The notes under the pieces: model-generated
The model's input: only the letters and a program-made list of their open reading frames with translations
Databases searched by the model: none
Told to the model about the DNA's origin: nothing
Source: Elioraea tepida
Lineage (GTDB): Bacteria > Pseudomonadota > Alphaproteobacteria > Acetobacterales > Acetobacteraceae
Direction: 5' to 3'
DNA length: 64,000 nucleotides
NCBI RefSeq assembly: GCF_019203965.1
Contig: NZ_CP076448.1
Location: 2,557,001 to 2,621,000, forward strand
Part shown: positions 38,322-47,702 of the stretch, piece after piece
Position numbering within the stretch: the stretch's first letter is position 1
Layout of the letters: each line of letters starts with the position of its first letter
Position numbers and translations under genes: made by a program

Positions 38322-39986
38322 ATGCCAGAGACGCTTCGCATCGCGCTAGCGCAGATCAACCCGCACGAAGGCGAGGTGGAGAAGAACGCCGCGCGCATCC
38401 GCGCCGCGCGCGCCGAGGCGGCGGCGAAAGGGGCCGATCTCGTCGTCACGCCCGAGCTCTCGATCGCCGGCTACCCGCCCGAGGACCTGATCCTCAAGCC
38501 CGCCTTTCTCGATGCGTGCGACGCGCGGATCGCGGCGCTCGCTGCCGAGACCGCCGATGGCGGCCCGGGCCTGATCGTCGGCGGGCCGTGGCGGAGCGAG
38601 GGCAGGCTCTACAACGCCGCGTTTCTGCTCGAAGGGGGGCGGATCGTGACCGCGCGCGCCAAGCACGAGCTTCCGAACTACGGGGTGTTCGACGACAAAC
38701 GTCATTTCGCACCCGGTCCAGCCCCTGGGCCCATGGTGTTTCGTGGCTTCCGCATCGGGCTGATGATCTGCGAGGACTGGTGGTTTCCCGCCGTGTGCGA
38801 GACTCTCGCGGAAAGCGGGGCGGAGATGCTGCTCTCGATCAACGGCAGCCCGTTCGAGGCGGGCAAGCAGCACGTGCGCGAGGCGCTCGCCGTCGCCCGG
38901 GTGGTCGAGACCGGGCTTCCCTTCGTGTTCCTCAACCAGGTGTGCGGCCAGGACGAGCTCGTGTTCGAGGGGGCGAGCTTCATTCTGAACGCCGACCGTT
39001 CGCCTGCAGTCCGCCTGCCGTCCTTCACCGAGGCCATTGCCGTGACGGAATGGACGCGCGACGGAGCCCGGCTCGTCTGCGCACCACAGCCGCTGCCGCC
39101 CGAGGAGAGCCGCGAACAGAGCATCTACCGGGCGATGATGCTCGGGCTTGCCGACTACGTGAACAAGAACGGCTTCCCCGGGGTGGTGCTCGGCCTCTCG
39201 GGCGGCATCGACAGCGCGCTCAGCGCTGCCGTCGCGGTCGATGCGCTCGGGCCCGGTCGTGTCCGGGCAGTGATGCTGCCCTCTCCCTACACGAGCCGCC
39301 ACAGCCTCGAGGACGCGGCCGAGACGGCGAGGCTGCTCGGAATCCGCTACGATGTCGTGCCGATCACCGGGGCGATGGCGGCCTTCCACGAGGCGCTCGC
39401 CCCGCTGTTCGGCAACCGCGCCCCCGACATCGCGGAGGAGAACATCCAGTCGCGCTCGCGCGGGCTGATTCTGATGGCCCTGTCGAACAAGTTCGGCGAC
39501 ATGCTGCTGACCACGGGAAACAAGTCGGAGATGTCGGTCGGCTACGCCACGCTGTACGGCGACATGTGCGGCGGCTTCTCCGTGCTCAAGGACGTCTACA
39601 AGACCACCGTCTTCGCGCTCGCCCGCTGGCGCAACGCGCACCGCCCGCCTGACGGCCGGGGGCCGGAGGGGCCGGTGATGCCGGAACGCGTGATCACCAA
39701 ACCGCCGTCCGCCGAGCTGAAGCCGAACCAGACGGACCAGGACACCCTCCCGCCTTACGACGTGCTCGATTCGATTCTGGAAGGGCTGGTCGAGGACGAG
39801 GAGAGTGTCGAGGCACTGGTCGCGCGCGGGCATGACCGTGCAACCGTGCTGCGCGTCTGGCGCATGCTCGACCGTGCCGAGTACAAGCGCCGCCAGGCGC
39901 CTCCGGGCGTGAAGATCACCCGCCGCGCCTTCGGGCGTGACCGCCGCTACCCCATCACCAACGGCTTCACCGGGCTTATCGCATGA
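38322..39986 (+). CDS. nadE: Glutamine-dependent NAD+ synthetase
   Basis: Amidates nicotinate adenine dinucleotide to NAD+ using ammonia from glutamine. 554 residues, two-domain form. The N-terminal nitrilase-type glutaminase has the Glu in TPELSIAGYPPEDL, the Lys in ARAKHELPNYG and the Cys in LMICEDWWFP. The C-terminal synthetase has the PP-loop LGLSGGIDSALS and GNKSEMSVGYATLYGD. Its stop overlaps the start of the following small gene (ATGA). Confidence 0.96.
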   Translation: MPETLRIALAQINPHEGEVEKNAARIRAARAEAAAKGADLVVTPELSIAGYPPEDLILKPAFLDACDARIAALAAETADGGPGLIVGGPWRSEGRLYNAAFLLEGGRIVTARAKHELPNYGVFDDKRHFAPGPAPGPMVFRGFRIGLMICEDWWFPAVCETLAESGAEMLLSINGSPFEAGKQHVREALAVARVVETGLPFVFLNQVCGQDELVFEGASFILNADRSPAVRLPSFTEAIAVTEWTRDGARLVCAPQPLPPEESREQSIYRAMMLGLADYVNKNGFPGVVLGLSGGIDSALSAAVAVDALGPGRVRAVMLPSPYTSRHSLEDAAETARLLGIRYDVVPITGAMAAFHEALAPLFGNRAPDIAEENIQSRSRGLILMALSNKFGDMLLTTGNKSEMSVGYATLYGDMCGGFSVLKDVYKTTVFALARWRNAHRPPDGRGPEGPVMPERVITKPPSAELKPNQTDQDTLPPYDVLDSILEGLVEDEESVEALVARGHDRATVLRVWRMLDRAEYKRRQAPPGVKITRRAFGRDRRYPITNGFTGLIA

Positions 39987-40378
39987 TCGCAGGGCTGTTT
40001 GCGCCGGAGGGGGGCTGGGTGGTGCGGATCCGCGACCTCTCCGCGGAGGATCCTGCGTCGCCGGAAGCCGTCGAGGAGGTGGCCGGCTTCGCTACCCTGA
40101 TGCATGCCAACGCCTTCGCGCGACGCTACGTGCGCGACAGCGTCGAGCGCTGCCGCGTGCCCGGCGCGACGGCTGAGGAGGTCGCGGCGCACTGGCACGC
40201 CTTCGGCGAGGATGCCGAGGTGGCGGATGCCGGCGTGTTGGGCTGGACCAGCGCGACCGAGCTCGCCCATTTCGCGGCGAACCCTCTCCCCGCCGGCGAC
40301 GAGGAGCGTGACTGGCGCAGCCTCGACCCGCGCCGCGACGAGGATGGCGAGGACGACGAGGACGAGGCGGGGGCATGA
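39983..40378 (+). CDS. Small acidic protein of unknown function
   Basis: 131 residues, no recognised domain. The N-terminal half is a mixed region with RIRDLSAEDPASPEAVEEV, then a helix FATLMHANAFARRYVRDSVERC. The tail is very acidic (DEDGEDDEDEAGA). It overlaps both neighbours by four bases (ATGA at nadE, ATGA at gltX), so it is translationally coupled on both sides and almost certainly real. No charge- or motif-based function can be proposed. Confidence 0.75.
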   Translation: MIAGLFAPEGGWVVRIRDLSAEDPASPEAVEEVAGFATLMHANAFARRYVRDSVERCRVPGATAEEVAAHWHAFGEDAEVADAGVLGWTSATELAHFAANPLPAGDEERDWRSLDPRRDEDGEDDEDEAGA

Positions 40379-41730
40379 CGCCCCGCGTCCGCTTCGCTCC
40401 CTCGCCGACCGGCTACCTTCACGTCGGCAATGCGCGCGTGGCGCTTGCAAACGCCCTCTTCGCATCGAAGCACAGCGGAACGTTCCTGCTTCGCCTCGAC
40501 GACACCGACCGCGCCCGCTGCCGGCCGGAGTACGAGGCGGCGATCCTCGAGGACCTCCGCTGGCTCGGCATCTCTTGGCAGGAAGGCCCATTGCACCAGC
40601 GCGGCCGGCTCGAGCGTTACGCCGAGGCCGCGGAACGGCTGAAGGCCTCGGGCCGTCTGTATCCGTGCTGGGAAACGGAGGAGGAGCTCGCCTTCAAGCG
40701 GCGCGAGCGCCTCAGGCGCGGCCTCGCGCCGATCTACGATCGCGCGGCCCTGGCCTTGACGGAGGAGCAACGCGCCCGCGCCATGGCCTCGGGCCGACGG
40801 CCGCACTGGCGCTTCCGCCTCTCCCACGGTGTTTCGGCCTGGGACGACCTCGTGCTGGGTCGCCGCGTCGTGAAACTCGCTGCCCTCTCCGACCCGGTTC
40901 TCGTGCGCGAGGACGGCACGCCGCTCTACACCTTCGCCTCGGTGGTAGATGACCTCGAGCTCGGCATCACCCATGTGATCCGCGGCGAGGACCACGTGAC
41001 CAATACGGGCGTGCAACGGGACATCCTCGCCGCGCTTGGCGGCGACCCCGAAGCGATTCGCTTCGCGCACCTGCCGCTTCTCGTCGGCGCCGATGGCGAG
41101 CCTCTGTCGAAGCGGCTCGGCTCTCTCTCGCTGCGCGCGCTCCGGGGAGATGGGATCGAAGCCGCGGCCCTTGCGGCCTATCTCGTACGGCTCGGCACCG
41201 CAGCCGACATCGCCCCGGCCGGTTGGGAGGAGCTCGTCGCCGGCTTCGACCTCGCCGCCTTCAGCCGAAGCCCCGCGCGCTTTGACCCCGTCCAGCTGCT
41301 TGCGCTGAACCGCCGCGTTCTGCAGGCGCTTCCCTTCGAGGCGGTGCGTGACCGCCTTCCCGAAGGCGCGACCGAACACTTCTGGAACGCCGTGCGCGGC
41401 AATCTCGACCTGCTTTCCGAGGCACGCCAGTGGTGGGAGGTGGTTGCGGGAAACATCATGCCGCCGCCGTTCGAGGCGGAGGAGGATCGTGCTTTCCTCG
41501 CCGCCGCCGCCGCCGCGCTGCCCCAAGGCGCCTGGGACGAGGAGACCGTCGCCGCCTGGACGAGGGCTTTGACCGCTGCCACCGGCCGCAGGGGCAGGGC
41601 GCTGTTCCGGCCGCTTCGCCTCGCGCTGACGGGCGAGGAGCACGGGCCGGAGCTCAAGGACCTGCTTCCCCTGATGGGGCGCGATCGTGCACTCTTGCGC
41701 TTGAGCCTGGCCGCCGGAGACAAAGCGTGA
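40375..41730 (+). CDS. gltX: Glutamate-tRNA ligase
   Basis: Class I aminoacyl-tRNA synthetase that charges tRNA-Glu, and in many alphaproteobacteria also tRNA-Gln. 451 residues. HIGH-type motif PSPTGYLHVGN at 9-19 and the KMSKS-type loop PLSKRLGS. The C-terminal helical anticodon-binding part is present but on the short side. The ATG overlaps the previous gene's stop. Alphaproteobacteria often have two gltX copies; this one cannot be called discriminating or not from the sequence alone. Confidence 0.93.
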   Translation: MTPRVRFAPSPTGYLHVGNARVALANALFASKHSGTFLLRLDDTDRARCRPEYEAAILEDLRWLGISWQEGPLHQRGRLERYAEAAERLKASGRLYPCWETEEELAFKRRERLRRGLAPIYDRAALALTEEQRARAMASGRRPHWRFRLSHGVSAWDDLVLGRRVVKLAALSDPVLVREDGTPLYTFASVVDDLELGITHVIRGEDHVTNTGVQRDILAALGGDPEAIRFAHLPLLVGADGEPLSKRLGSLSLRALRGDGIEAAALAAYLVRLGTAADIAPAGWEELVAGFDLAAFSRSPARFDPVQLLALNRRVLQALPFEAVRDRLPEGATEHFWNAVRGNLDLLSEARQWWEVVAGNIMPPPFEAEEDRAFLAAAAAALPQGAWDEETVAAWTRALTAATGRRGRALFRPLRLALTGEEHGPELKDLLPLMGRDRALLRLSLAAGDKA

Positions 41731-41809
41731 TCGCCCGCATCTGTCGCCACATTCGACCGTGACGCGCGCGTGACCCATTCGGGGGCTTGGCGCCCCGCCG
41801 GACGGACCG

Positions 41810-43243
41810 ATGACCGACCTTCTCCTCTACAACTCCGCTACGCGGCGGAAGGAACGCTTCCAGCCGATCGACCCGAGCCACGTTCGCCTCTACGTGTGCG
41901 GCCCGACGGTCTATGACCGGGCGCATCTTGGCAACGCCCGGCCGGTGGTCGTGTTCGACGTGCTCGTTCGGCTTTTGCGGCGGCTCTATCCGCGCGTCAC
42001 CTACGTGCGCAACATCACCGATGTCGATGACAAGATCATCGCCGCGGCGCGCGAACGGGGCGAGCCGATCGAGGCAGTGACGGAGCGAACGACGCGCTGG
42101 TTCCACGAAGACATGGCCGCCCTTGGCGCCCTGCCGCCGGATGTTGAGCCGCGCGCGACAGCGACGATCGCCGAGATGGTGGCGCTGATCGAGCGGCTGA
42201 TCGCCAACGGCAACGCCTATGTGGCGGAGGGGCATGTTCTGTTCCACGTCCCCTCCTTCCCTGGCTACGGTGCGCTTTCGAACCGGTCGCCCGAGGAGAT
42301 GGAGGCGGGTGCCCGCGTCGAGGTCGCTCCCTACAAGCGATCGCCGGCGGACTTCGTGCTGTGGAAACCCTCCTCCGACGACCAGCCCGGCTGGCCGAGC
42401 CCCTGGGGCCGCGGCCGCCCCGGCTGGCACATCGAATGCTCGGCGATGAGCTTCAAACATATCGGCGCGGACTTCGACATCCACGGCGGCGGGCTCGACC
42501 TGATCTTTCCCCACCATGAGAACGAGCGTGCGCAGTCGCTCTGCGCCTTTCCCGGCTCGGGCTTCGCGCGCTATTGGCTGCACAACGGCATGCTCCTCGT
42601 GGGTGGGGAGAAGATGTCGAAGTCGCTGGGCAATTTCCTCACGGTTCAGGACATCATCGCCGAGGGGCCGTGGGCGGGCGAGGCGTTCCGGCTCGTTCTC
42701 CTCAAGACTCATTACCGCATGCCGCTCGATTATTCCCGCGAGCGTCTGCTCGAGGCCAAGAGCGAGCTCGATGACTTCTACACGCCGCTGTTCGCCGCCG
42801 CCGGCATGACCGACCGCGAGGGAGAAACCGTCGAGGCGCTCACGGAATGGGCGCTCGCGCCGCTGCTTGATGATCTCAACACGCCGCTTGCGCTCGCGCG
42901 GCTGCACGACCTCAGGACGCTTGCCAATGTCGACCTCTCGGGCGGGTCGGCGACCGCAGTGCTCGCGCGGATCACGCCGCGGCTCGACCCTGGCCCGGGC
43001 GAGGCGGTGACGGCCCTGCGCCGGGCGGCGGGCGTGCTCGGCCTTCTCGGCACCGACCCGAAAGCATGGCGCCAGGGTGGAGCGGCGGATGCGGCGCGGA
43101 TCGAGGCGGCGATCGCCGCACGGCTCGCCGCTAAGCGCGCACGCGATTTCGCCGAAGCCGATCGGATCCGCGCCGAGCTTCTCGCGGAAGGGATCGTGCT
43201 CGAGGACACCAAGGACGGAACAACCTGGAGGCGCGCCTCGTGA
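41810..43243 (+). CDS. cysS: Cysteine-tRNA ligase
   Basis: Class I synthetase charging tRNA-Cys. 477 residues, normal length. HIGH-type motif PTVYDRAHLGN, zinc ligands from YVCGP, HIECSAMS and FPHHENERAQS, and the KMSKSLGNF loop are all present. The C-terminal DALR/helical region ends with RIRAELLAEGIVLEDT. Its stop overlaps the cimA start, coupling the two. Confidence 0.97.
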   Translation: MTDLLLYNSATRRKERFQPIDPSHVRLYVCGPTVYDRAHLGNARPVVVFDVLVRLLRRLYPRVTYVRNITDVDDKIIAAARERGEPIEAVTERTTRWFHEDMAALGALPPDVEPRATATIAEMVALIERLIANGNAYVAEGHVLFHVPSFPGYGALSNRSPEEMEAGARVEVAPYKRSPADFVLWKPSSDDQPGWPSPWGRGRPGWHIECSAMSFKHIGADFDIHGGGLDLIFPHHENERAQSLCAFPGSGFARYWLHNGMLLVGGEKMSKSLGNFLTVQDIIAEGPWAGEAFRLVLLKTHYRMPLDYSRERLLEAKSELDDFYTPLFAAAGMTDREGETVEALTEWALAPLLDDLNTPLALARLHDLRTLANVDLSGGSATAVLARITPRLDPGPGEAVTALRRAAGVLGLLGTDPKAWRQGGAADAARIEAAIAARLAAKRARDFAEADRIRAELLAEGIVLEDTKDGTTWRRAS

Positions 43244-44823
43244 GCCGCCGGATCCACATCTATGACTGCACACTGCGCGACGGGCAGCAGATGCAGGGGG
43301 TCGACTGGAGCGTGGCCGACAAGCAGGCGATCGCCCGCGCTCTCGACGCCTTCGGGGTCGATACGATCGAGGGCGGCTGGCCCGGCGCCAACCCGACTGA
43401 TGATGCCTTCTTCGCGAGCCCGCCGCCGCTCAAGCGCGCCCGGCTCGCTGCCTTCGGCATGACGCGCCGCGCCGGCCGAAGTGCTGCGAACGACCCTGGC
43501 CTCGCCGCTCTGTTCGGCGCCAAGACACCGATCATCACCCTCGTCGGCAAGACTTGGGACTATCACGCCGAAGTCGCGCTCGGCGTCAGCCTCGAGGAGA
43601 ACCTCGCGATGATCGCCGATAGCGTGGCCGAGGCCGTGCGTCGTGCCGAAACCGTGATGTTCGACGCCGAGCACTTCTTCGACGGGTTCAAGCGCAACCG
43701 CGACTACGCGCTGAAGGCCATCATGGCGGCGCATGCGTCGGGCGCGCGCTGGATCGTGCTCTGCGACACCAACGGCGGCACGCTGCCCGATGAGGTCGAG
43801 GCGATCGTGGCGGAGGTCACGCGCCACATCCCCGGCGACCAGCTTGGCTTCCACGGCCACAACGACACCGAGAACGGGGTCGCCAACACGCTCGCGGCCG
43901 TGCGCGCTGGCGTGCGTCAGGTGCAGGGAACGATCAACGGTATTGGCGAGCGCTGCGGCAACGCCAACCTGATCTCTATCATCCCCACCCTCATGCTCAA
44001 GATGGGCTATGAGACCGGCGTCACGGAGGAGGGGCTGCGGGGGCTGACGCGGCTCTCCCGCCTGCTCGACGAACGGCTCAACCGCGCGCCTGCGCGCGGC
44101 GCGGCTTACGTCGGCGAAAGCGCCTTCGCCCACAAGGGGGGGCTTCATGTCAGCGCTGTGGAGCGAGACCCCGCGACCTATGAGCACGTCGCGCCCGAGC
44201 GTGTCGGCAATCGCCGGCACATCGTGGTGTCCGACCAGGCGGGGCGGTCGAACATCCTCGCGCGCCTGCGCGATGTCGGCATCGACATCGACCCGGAGGA
44301 TCGGCGCGTGCGTCGCATCCTCGACGAGGTGAAGGCGCGCGAGTTCCAGGGCTATGCTTATGACGGGGCCGAGGCCTCGTTCGAGCTGCTCGCGCGGCGG
44401 ATGCTCGGAACCGTTCCGGAGTATTTCCATCTCGAATCGTTCCGGACGCTGGTCGAGCGGCGCGGCGAGGGGGAGGAGGCGCTCTCGGAGGCGACGCTGA
44501 AGATCGTGGTCCGCGGCGAACGGGTTCTGACCGTCGCCGAGGGCAACGGCCCGGTGAACGCGCTCGATGCCGCCCTTCGAAAGGCGCTGCTGCCGCACTA
44601 CCCGGAGGTCGAGCGGCTTAAGCTCGTCGACTACAAAGTGCGCATCCTCGCGCCGGACAGGGCGACGGCAGCGGTCACGCGCGTGATGATCGAGAGCGAG
44701 GACGCGGCCGGCAACCGCTGGTCCACGGTCGGGGTGTCGGGGAACGTCATCGAGGCCTCGTTCGGGGCGCTCGCCGATGCGGTCACCTACTTCCTGATGC
44801 GCGAGGGCGCGACGGCAGGGTGA
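43240..44823 (+). CDS. cimA: Citramalate synthase
   Basis: Condenses pyruvate and acetyl-CoA to (R)-citramalate, starting a threonine-independent isoleucine route. 527 residues. DRE-TIM signature YDCTLRDGQQ with catalytic Asp/Arg near the start; metal-binding HGHNDTENGVANTLAA; and the second signature GTINGIGERCGNANL. The C-terminal LeuA allosteric domain covers roughly 400-520. It is longer than 2-isopropylmalate synthase family members that lack that domain. GTG start overlaps the cysS stop. Confidence 0.93.
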   Translation: MSRRIHIYDCTLRDGQQMQGVDWSVADKQAIARALDAFGVDTIEGGWPGANPTDDAFFASPPPLKRARLAAFGMTRRAGRSAANDPGLAALFGAKTPIITLVGKTWDYHAEVALGVSLEENLAMIADSVAEAVRRAETVMFDAEHFFDGFKRNRDYALKAIMAAHASGARWIVLCDTNGGTLPDEVEAIVAEVTRHIPGDQLGFHGHNDTENGVANTLAAVRAGVRQVQGTINGIGERCGNANLISIIPTLMLKMGYETGVTEEGLRGLTRLSRLLDERLNRAPARGAAYVGESAFAHKGGLHVSAVERDPATYEHVAPERVGNRRHIVVSDQAGRSNILARLRDVGIDIDPEDRRVRRILDEVKAREFQGYAYDGAEASFELLARRMLGTVPEYFHLESFRTLVERRGEGEEALSEATLKIVVRGERVLTVAEGNGPVNALDAALRKALLPHYPEVERLKLVDYKVRILAPDRATAAVTRVMIESEDAAGNRWSTVGVSGNVIEASFGALADAVTYFLMREGATAG

Positions 44824-44893
44824 GTCTCGCGGGTGCTTCCGGGGAGGAGGTGTCGATCCTCCCCCCTGGACGCATCCTCCCCGGGAGCATAGC

Positions 44894-45175
44894 GTGGCGG
44901 TGATGGGTCACGGGATACGCCACGCCGCTCATGCCGATGTCGCGCGCCGCCTTCGCCGTGCGGAGGGCCATCTCCGCGGCGTCATCGGCATGCTGGAGGC
45001 GGGGCGGCCCTGTGTGGAGCTCGCCCAGCAGCTCGCCGCGATCGAGGCGGCGGTGGCGAAGGCGAAGCGTGAACTCATCCAGACGCATATCGACCAGTGC
45101 CTCGACCGCGCGGTCGCGGAGGGGCGTGCCGAGGAGGCGCTCGGCGAGATGCGCCTGATCGCAAGATACCTCTGA
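44894..45175 (+). CDS. CsoR/RcnR-family metal-responsive repressor
   Basis: 93-residue all-helical repressor of the CsoR/RcnR/FrmR family. The ligand set C40, H65, C69 (RPC ... THIDQC) is the Cys-His-Cys pattern of copper-sensing CsoR; the N-terminus also has several histidines. It probably binds its own control region and is released by Cu(I), switching on the DUF305-copC-copD genes that follow. Metal specificity is inferred from the ligand pattern and neighbours, since FrmR- and InrS-type sensors share the fold. Confidence 0.86.
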   Translation: MAVMGHGIRHAAHADVARRLRRAEGHLRGVIGMLEAGRPCVELAQQLAAIEAAVAKAKRELIQTHIDQCLDRAVAEGRAEEALGEMRLIARYL

Positions 45176-45184
45176 GGGAAACCA

Positions 45185-45598
45185 GTCGCGATATCGATTC
45201 GAACCCTTCTCGTCGCCGCACTCATGGTGATGGCGCTGCCGGGCGCAGCCTTGCCTGACAGCGCGCCTCGTCTCGAGCTCGCCCAGATGCAGCACCATGG
45301 TCATGGCGCTCACGGCCAGGGCGCGCCTGCCCGGACAAGCGAGGCGCCGAGCACGCGTGCGTTCCGCGAGGCCAACGACAGGATGCACCGCGACATGAAC
45401 ATCCGCTACACGGGGAACGCAGACCGCGACTTCGTGGCCGGCATGATCCCGCACCATCAGGGGGCGATCGACATGGCGCGCAGCGTGCTCCAGCACGGCA
45501 TGGACCCGGAGGTGCACAAGCTCGCCGAGGAGATCACCAAGGCGCAGGAAGCCGAGATCGAGCAGATGCGGGCGATCCTCCGGCGCCTGGGCGGATGA
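45185..45598 (+). CDS. DUF305 exported metal-binding protein, no standard start
   Basis: Periplasmic DUF305 protein with the motif [13 protein letters not shown] (HH and Met/Asp ligands), a family linked to copper resistance. The frame encodes a clear signal peptide core ([18 protein letters not shown]), but it opens at a GTC (45185) behind an ideal AGGGAAAC ribosome-binding site; no ATG, GTG or TTG precedes the hydrophobic core. The first ATG (45224) would cut off most of it. So either GTC or another unusual codon is used, or a GTG was mutated or misread. It follows the CsoR gene by 9 bases. Confidence 0.7.
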   Translation, partial: VAISIRTLLVAALMVMALPGAALPDSAPRLELAQMQHHGHGAHGQGAPARTSEAPSTRAFREANDRMHRDMNIRYTGNADRDFVAGMIPHHQGAIDMARSVLQHGMDPEVHKLAEEITKAQEAEIEQMRAILRRLGG

Positions 45599-45948
45599 TC
45601 CCCCGACGCGCGATGTTCGGCGCACCGCTCTTGATCGCCGGACCGGCGCGGGCGCATTCCGAGTTGCGCTCCTCCGAGCCGGCGAACGGGGCGCGCCTTA
45701 CTTCGCCGCCGGAGATGCTCACGCTCCGGTTCAACGAGGGCGTGTGGCTGACCGCCGTGACGCTGCACGACGAGGCGGGCAGATCGGTCCGGCTGCCGCT
45801 TTCCCGCGACATCACCCCGCGTCCCATCGAGCAGCTCGCGGCACCGGCGCTGGGCACCGGCGCTTGGCGCCTCGAGTGGCGCGCCATCTCGGCCGACGGC
45901 CACCCGGTGCGCGGCACGATCCGCTTCACCATCGCGCCGATGCCATGA
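45595..45948 (+). CDS. copC: CopC-like copper-binding protein
   Basis: Periplasmic cupredoxin-fold protein, about 117 residues with signal peptide. Cleavage after ARA would expose His as residue 1 ([15 protein letters not shown]), the N-terminal histidine that binds Cu(II) in CopC. The conserved Asp/His in SADGHPVRG near the C-terminus complete the site. Methionine-rich Cu(I) motifs of long CopC are absent. The ATG overlaps the DUF305 stop and its own stop overlaps copD. Confidence 0.85.
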   Translation: MIPRRAMFGAPLLIAGPARAHSELRSSEPANGARLTSPPEMLTLRFNEGVWLTAVTLHDEAGRSVRLPLSRDITPRPIEQLAAPALGTGAWRLEWRAISADGHPVRGTIRFTIAPMP

Positions 45949-46849
45949 TCATCGAACTCCTGACACCTGATGCCTCGGCCTGGGACGCGGCAACCGTTCT
46001 GGTGCGCGCCTCCTACTACGCCGCGAGCCTCGGCGCCGGCGGCGTGGCACTGTTCCACGCCGGGTTTGCGCATCGCTTGTTCGAGGAGGATGCGCGTGCG
46101 GTCCGTCGCCTCGCTGCCGGGCTCCGATCGCGGCGATCCTCCTCTCGCTCGTGGCGCTCGTCGTCCATGCCGGAGTGCTCTCGGGCGGGGGGGATCTCCT
46201 TGCCGCCCGGCTCTGGGAGGCGATTCTCGCCTCGCGGATCGGCGATGCGTTCTGGATCCGGCTCGCCGGCCTCGCCGCGATCGCGCTGCTTGCCACATCT
46301 TTCCCGATCGCCCCCCCTCTCGCGGTCGCAGGCGCCTTCGCCGTCTGCGCATCGTACGCGGCGATGGGCCACTCGATGCTCTACCGGCCACGGCAGGAGA
46401 TCGCCGCCCTTCTCGTTCTCCATCTCGCGTGCGTGTCGTTCTGGGTCGGCTCGCTCTTGCCGCTCACGCGGCTCGCCCGCGGGCGTGATCTCGAGGCGCC
46501 GGCGATCCTCGCGTCCTGGTCCCGGCTCGCGCGGCCGATCGTCCTCGTGCTCGTCGCCTCCGGCATCACGCTCGCTGTGCTGATGGTGCGGCGGCTCGAT
46601 CTGCTCTACGCGACCGCCTATGGCTGGGGGCTGACGGTCAAGATCCTGCTCGTCGCCGTGATGCTCGCACTCGCGGCGCGCCATGCCTTCGTTCTGGTTC
46701 CTGCCGCCGCGCGCGGCGAGCGTGGCGCGGGCGAACGCCTTGCGGCTCGATCCGACTCGAGGCGGGGGTTGGCGCTCCTTGTGTTCTGGGCGGCGGCCGA
46801 GATGGTCCCGATCCACCCGCTCGATGCCGGGCACCGTATTCCGAGCTGA
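45945..46849 (+). pseudogene. copD: CopD-like copper-transport membrane protein, frameshifted
   Basis: CopD partner of CopC, proposed to move copper across the inner membrane. The first frame runs from the ATG at 45945 (overlapping the copC stop) to about 46119, with the first helix and AGGVALFHAGFAHRLFE. From 46121 the protein continues in another frame (APIAAILLSLVALVVHAGVL), through the remaining helices to 46849. The gap closes if one G is restored in the GGG run at 46119-46121. A real loss of function or a one-base sequencing error are both possible. Confidence 0.82.
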
Positions 46850-46886
46850 GCTTGCCCGGGGCTGAGCCCCGCCCTATCACCCGCGC

Positions 46887-47702
46887 ATGACCGGGCGGGC
46901 GAGAGGGGCCGAGATCGGGCCGGTGGGGGAGAACACCCCCGTCGTCATCCTGGTGCGCCCGCAGCTTGCCGAGAACATCGGCGCCGCAGCGCGGGCAATG
47001 GCCAATGGCGGGCTGTTCCATCTCCGGCTGGTCGCGCCGCGCGACGGCTGGCCGCAGGAGAAGGCCTGGCGCACGGCTTCCGGAGCGGACCGCATCCTCG
47101 AAGCGGCGACGGTGCACGCGACGCTCGCCGATGCGGTGGCCGATCTCCACCGCGTGTTCGCTACCTGCCCGCGGCCGCGTCATGTCATCATCGAAACGAT
47201 GACGGCGCGCGGAGCGGCCGCCTCCCTTCGCGACGTCGCTGCACGTGGCCTCCGTTCAGGCATCCTGTTCGGTCCCGAGCGCGCAGGCCTGCTCGCCGAC
47301 GAGCTCGCGCATGCCGACACGCTCGTGCAGGTGCCGCTCAATCCGGCCTTCAACTCGATGAATCTCGCCCAGGCCGTGATGGTGATGGCCTACGAGTGGT
47401 GGACGGCAGCGGACTCGACCCCTCCCGCGCGGCTCGTGACGAACGAAACGCGTGTCGCCACCAAGGGCGAACTCGAGAACTTCTTCCGTCATCTCACGGC
47501 GGAGCTCGATGCCTGCGGCTTCCTGCGCAACCCGCAGAAGCGGCCGGGGATGTTGCGCAACATCCGCGCCTTCTTCCAGCGTGGCGAGGTGACAGAGCAG
47601 GAGCTCCGCACGCTGCACGGCATCGTCACCGAGCTTGCGCGCGGGCGACGCGTGCTCGGCCGGATCGAGCCGGACATGCTGATGGACGACGAGCCGGCCT
47701 AA
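46887..47702 (+). CDS. trmJ: TrmJ-type tRNA 2'-O-methyltransferase
   Basis: SPOUT-family methyltransferase that modifies position 32 of certain tRNAs. 271 residues. LVRPQLAENIGAAARAMAN is the N-terminal RNA-binding/Arg motif; SGILFGPERAGL and VPLNPAFNSMNLAQAVMV form the trefoil-knot SAM site. The C-terminal extension (FFRHLTAELDACGFL) is the TrmJ-specific tail. It follows copD by about 37 bases on the same strand. The roughly 300 bases after it contain nothing recognisable. Confidence 0.93.
   Translation: MTGRARGAEIGPVGENTPVVILVRPQLAENIGAAARAMANGGLFHLRLVAPRDGWPQEKAWRTASGADRILEAATVHATLADAVADLHRVFATCPRPRHVIIETMTARGAAASLRDVAARGLRSGILFGPERAGLLADELAHADTLVQVPLNPAFNSMNLAQAVMVMAYEWWTAADSTPPARLVTNETRVATKGELENFFRHLTAELDACGFLRNPQKRPGMLRNIRAFFQRGEVTEQELRTLHGIVTELARGRRVLGRIEPDMLMDDEPA

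Noticed and set aside
41654-44598. Long minus-strand frames opposite cysS and cimA
   Set aside because: They mirror two genes with diagnostic motifs, and their translations are low-complexity Arg/His/Glu-rich sequence.
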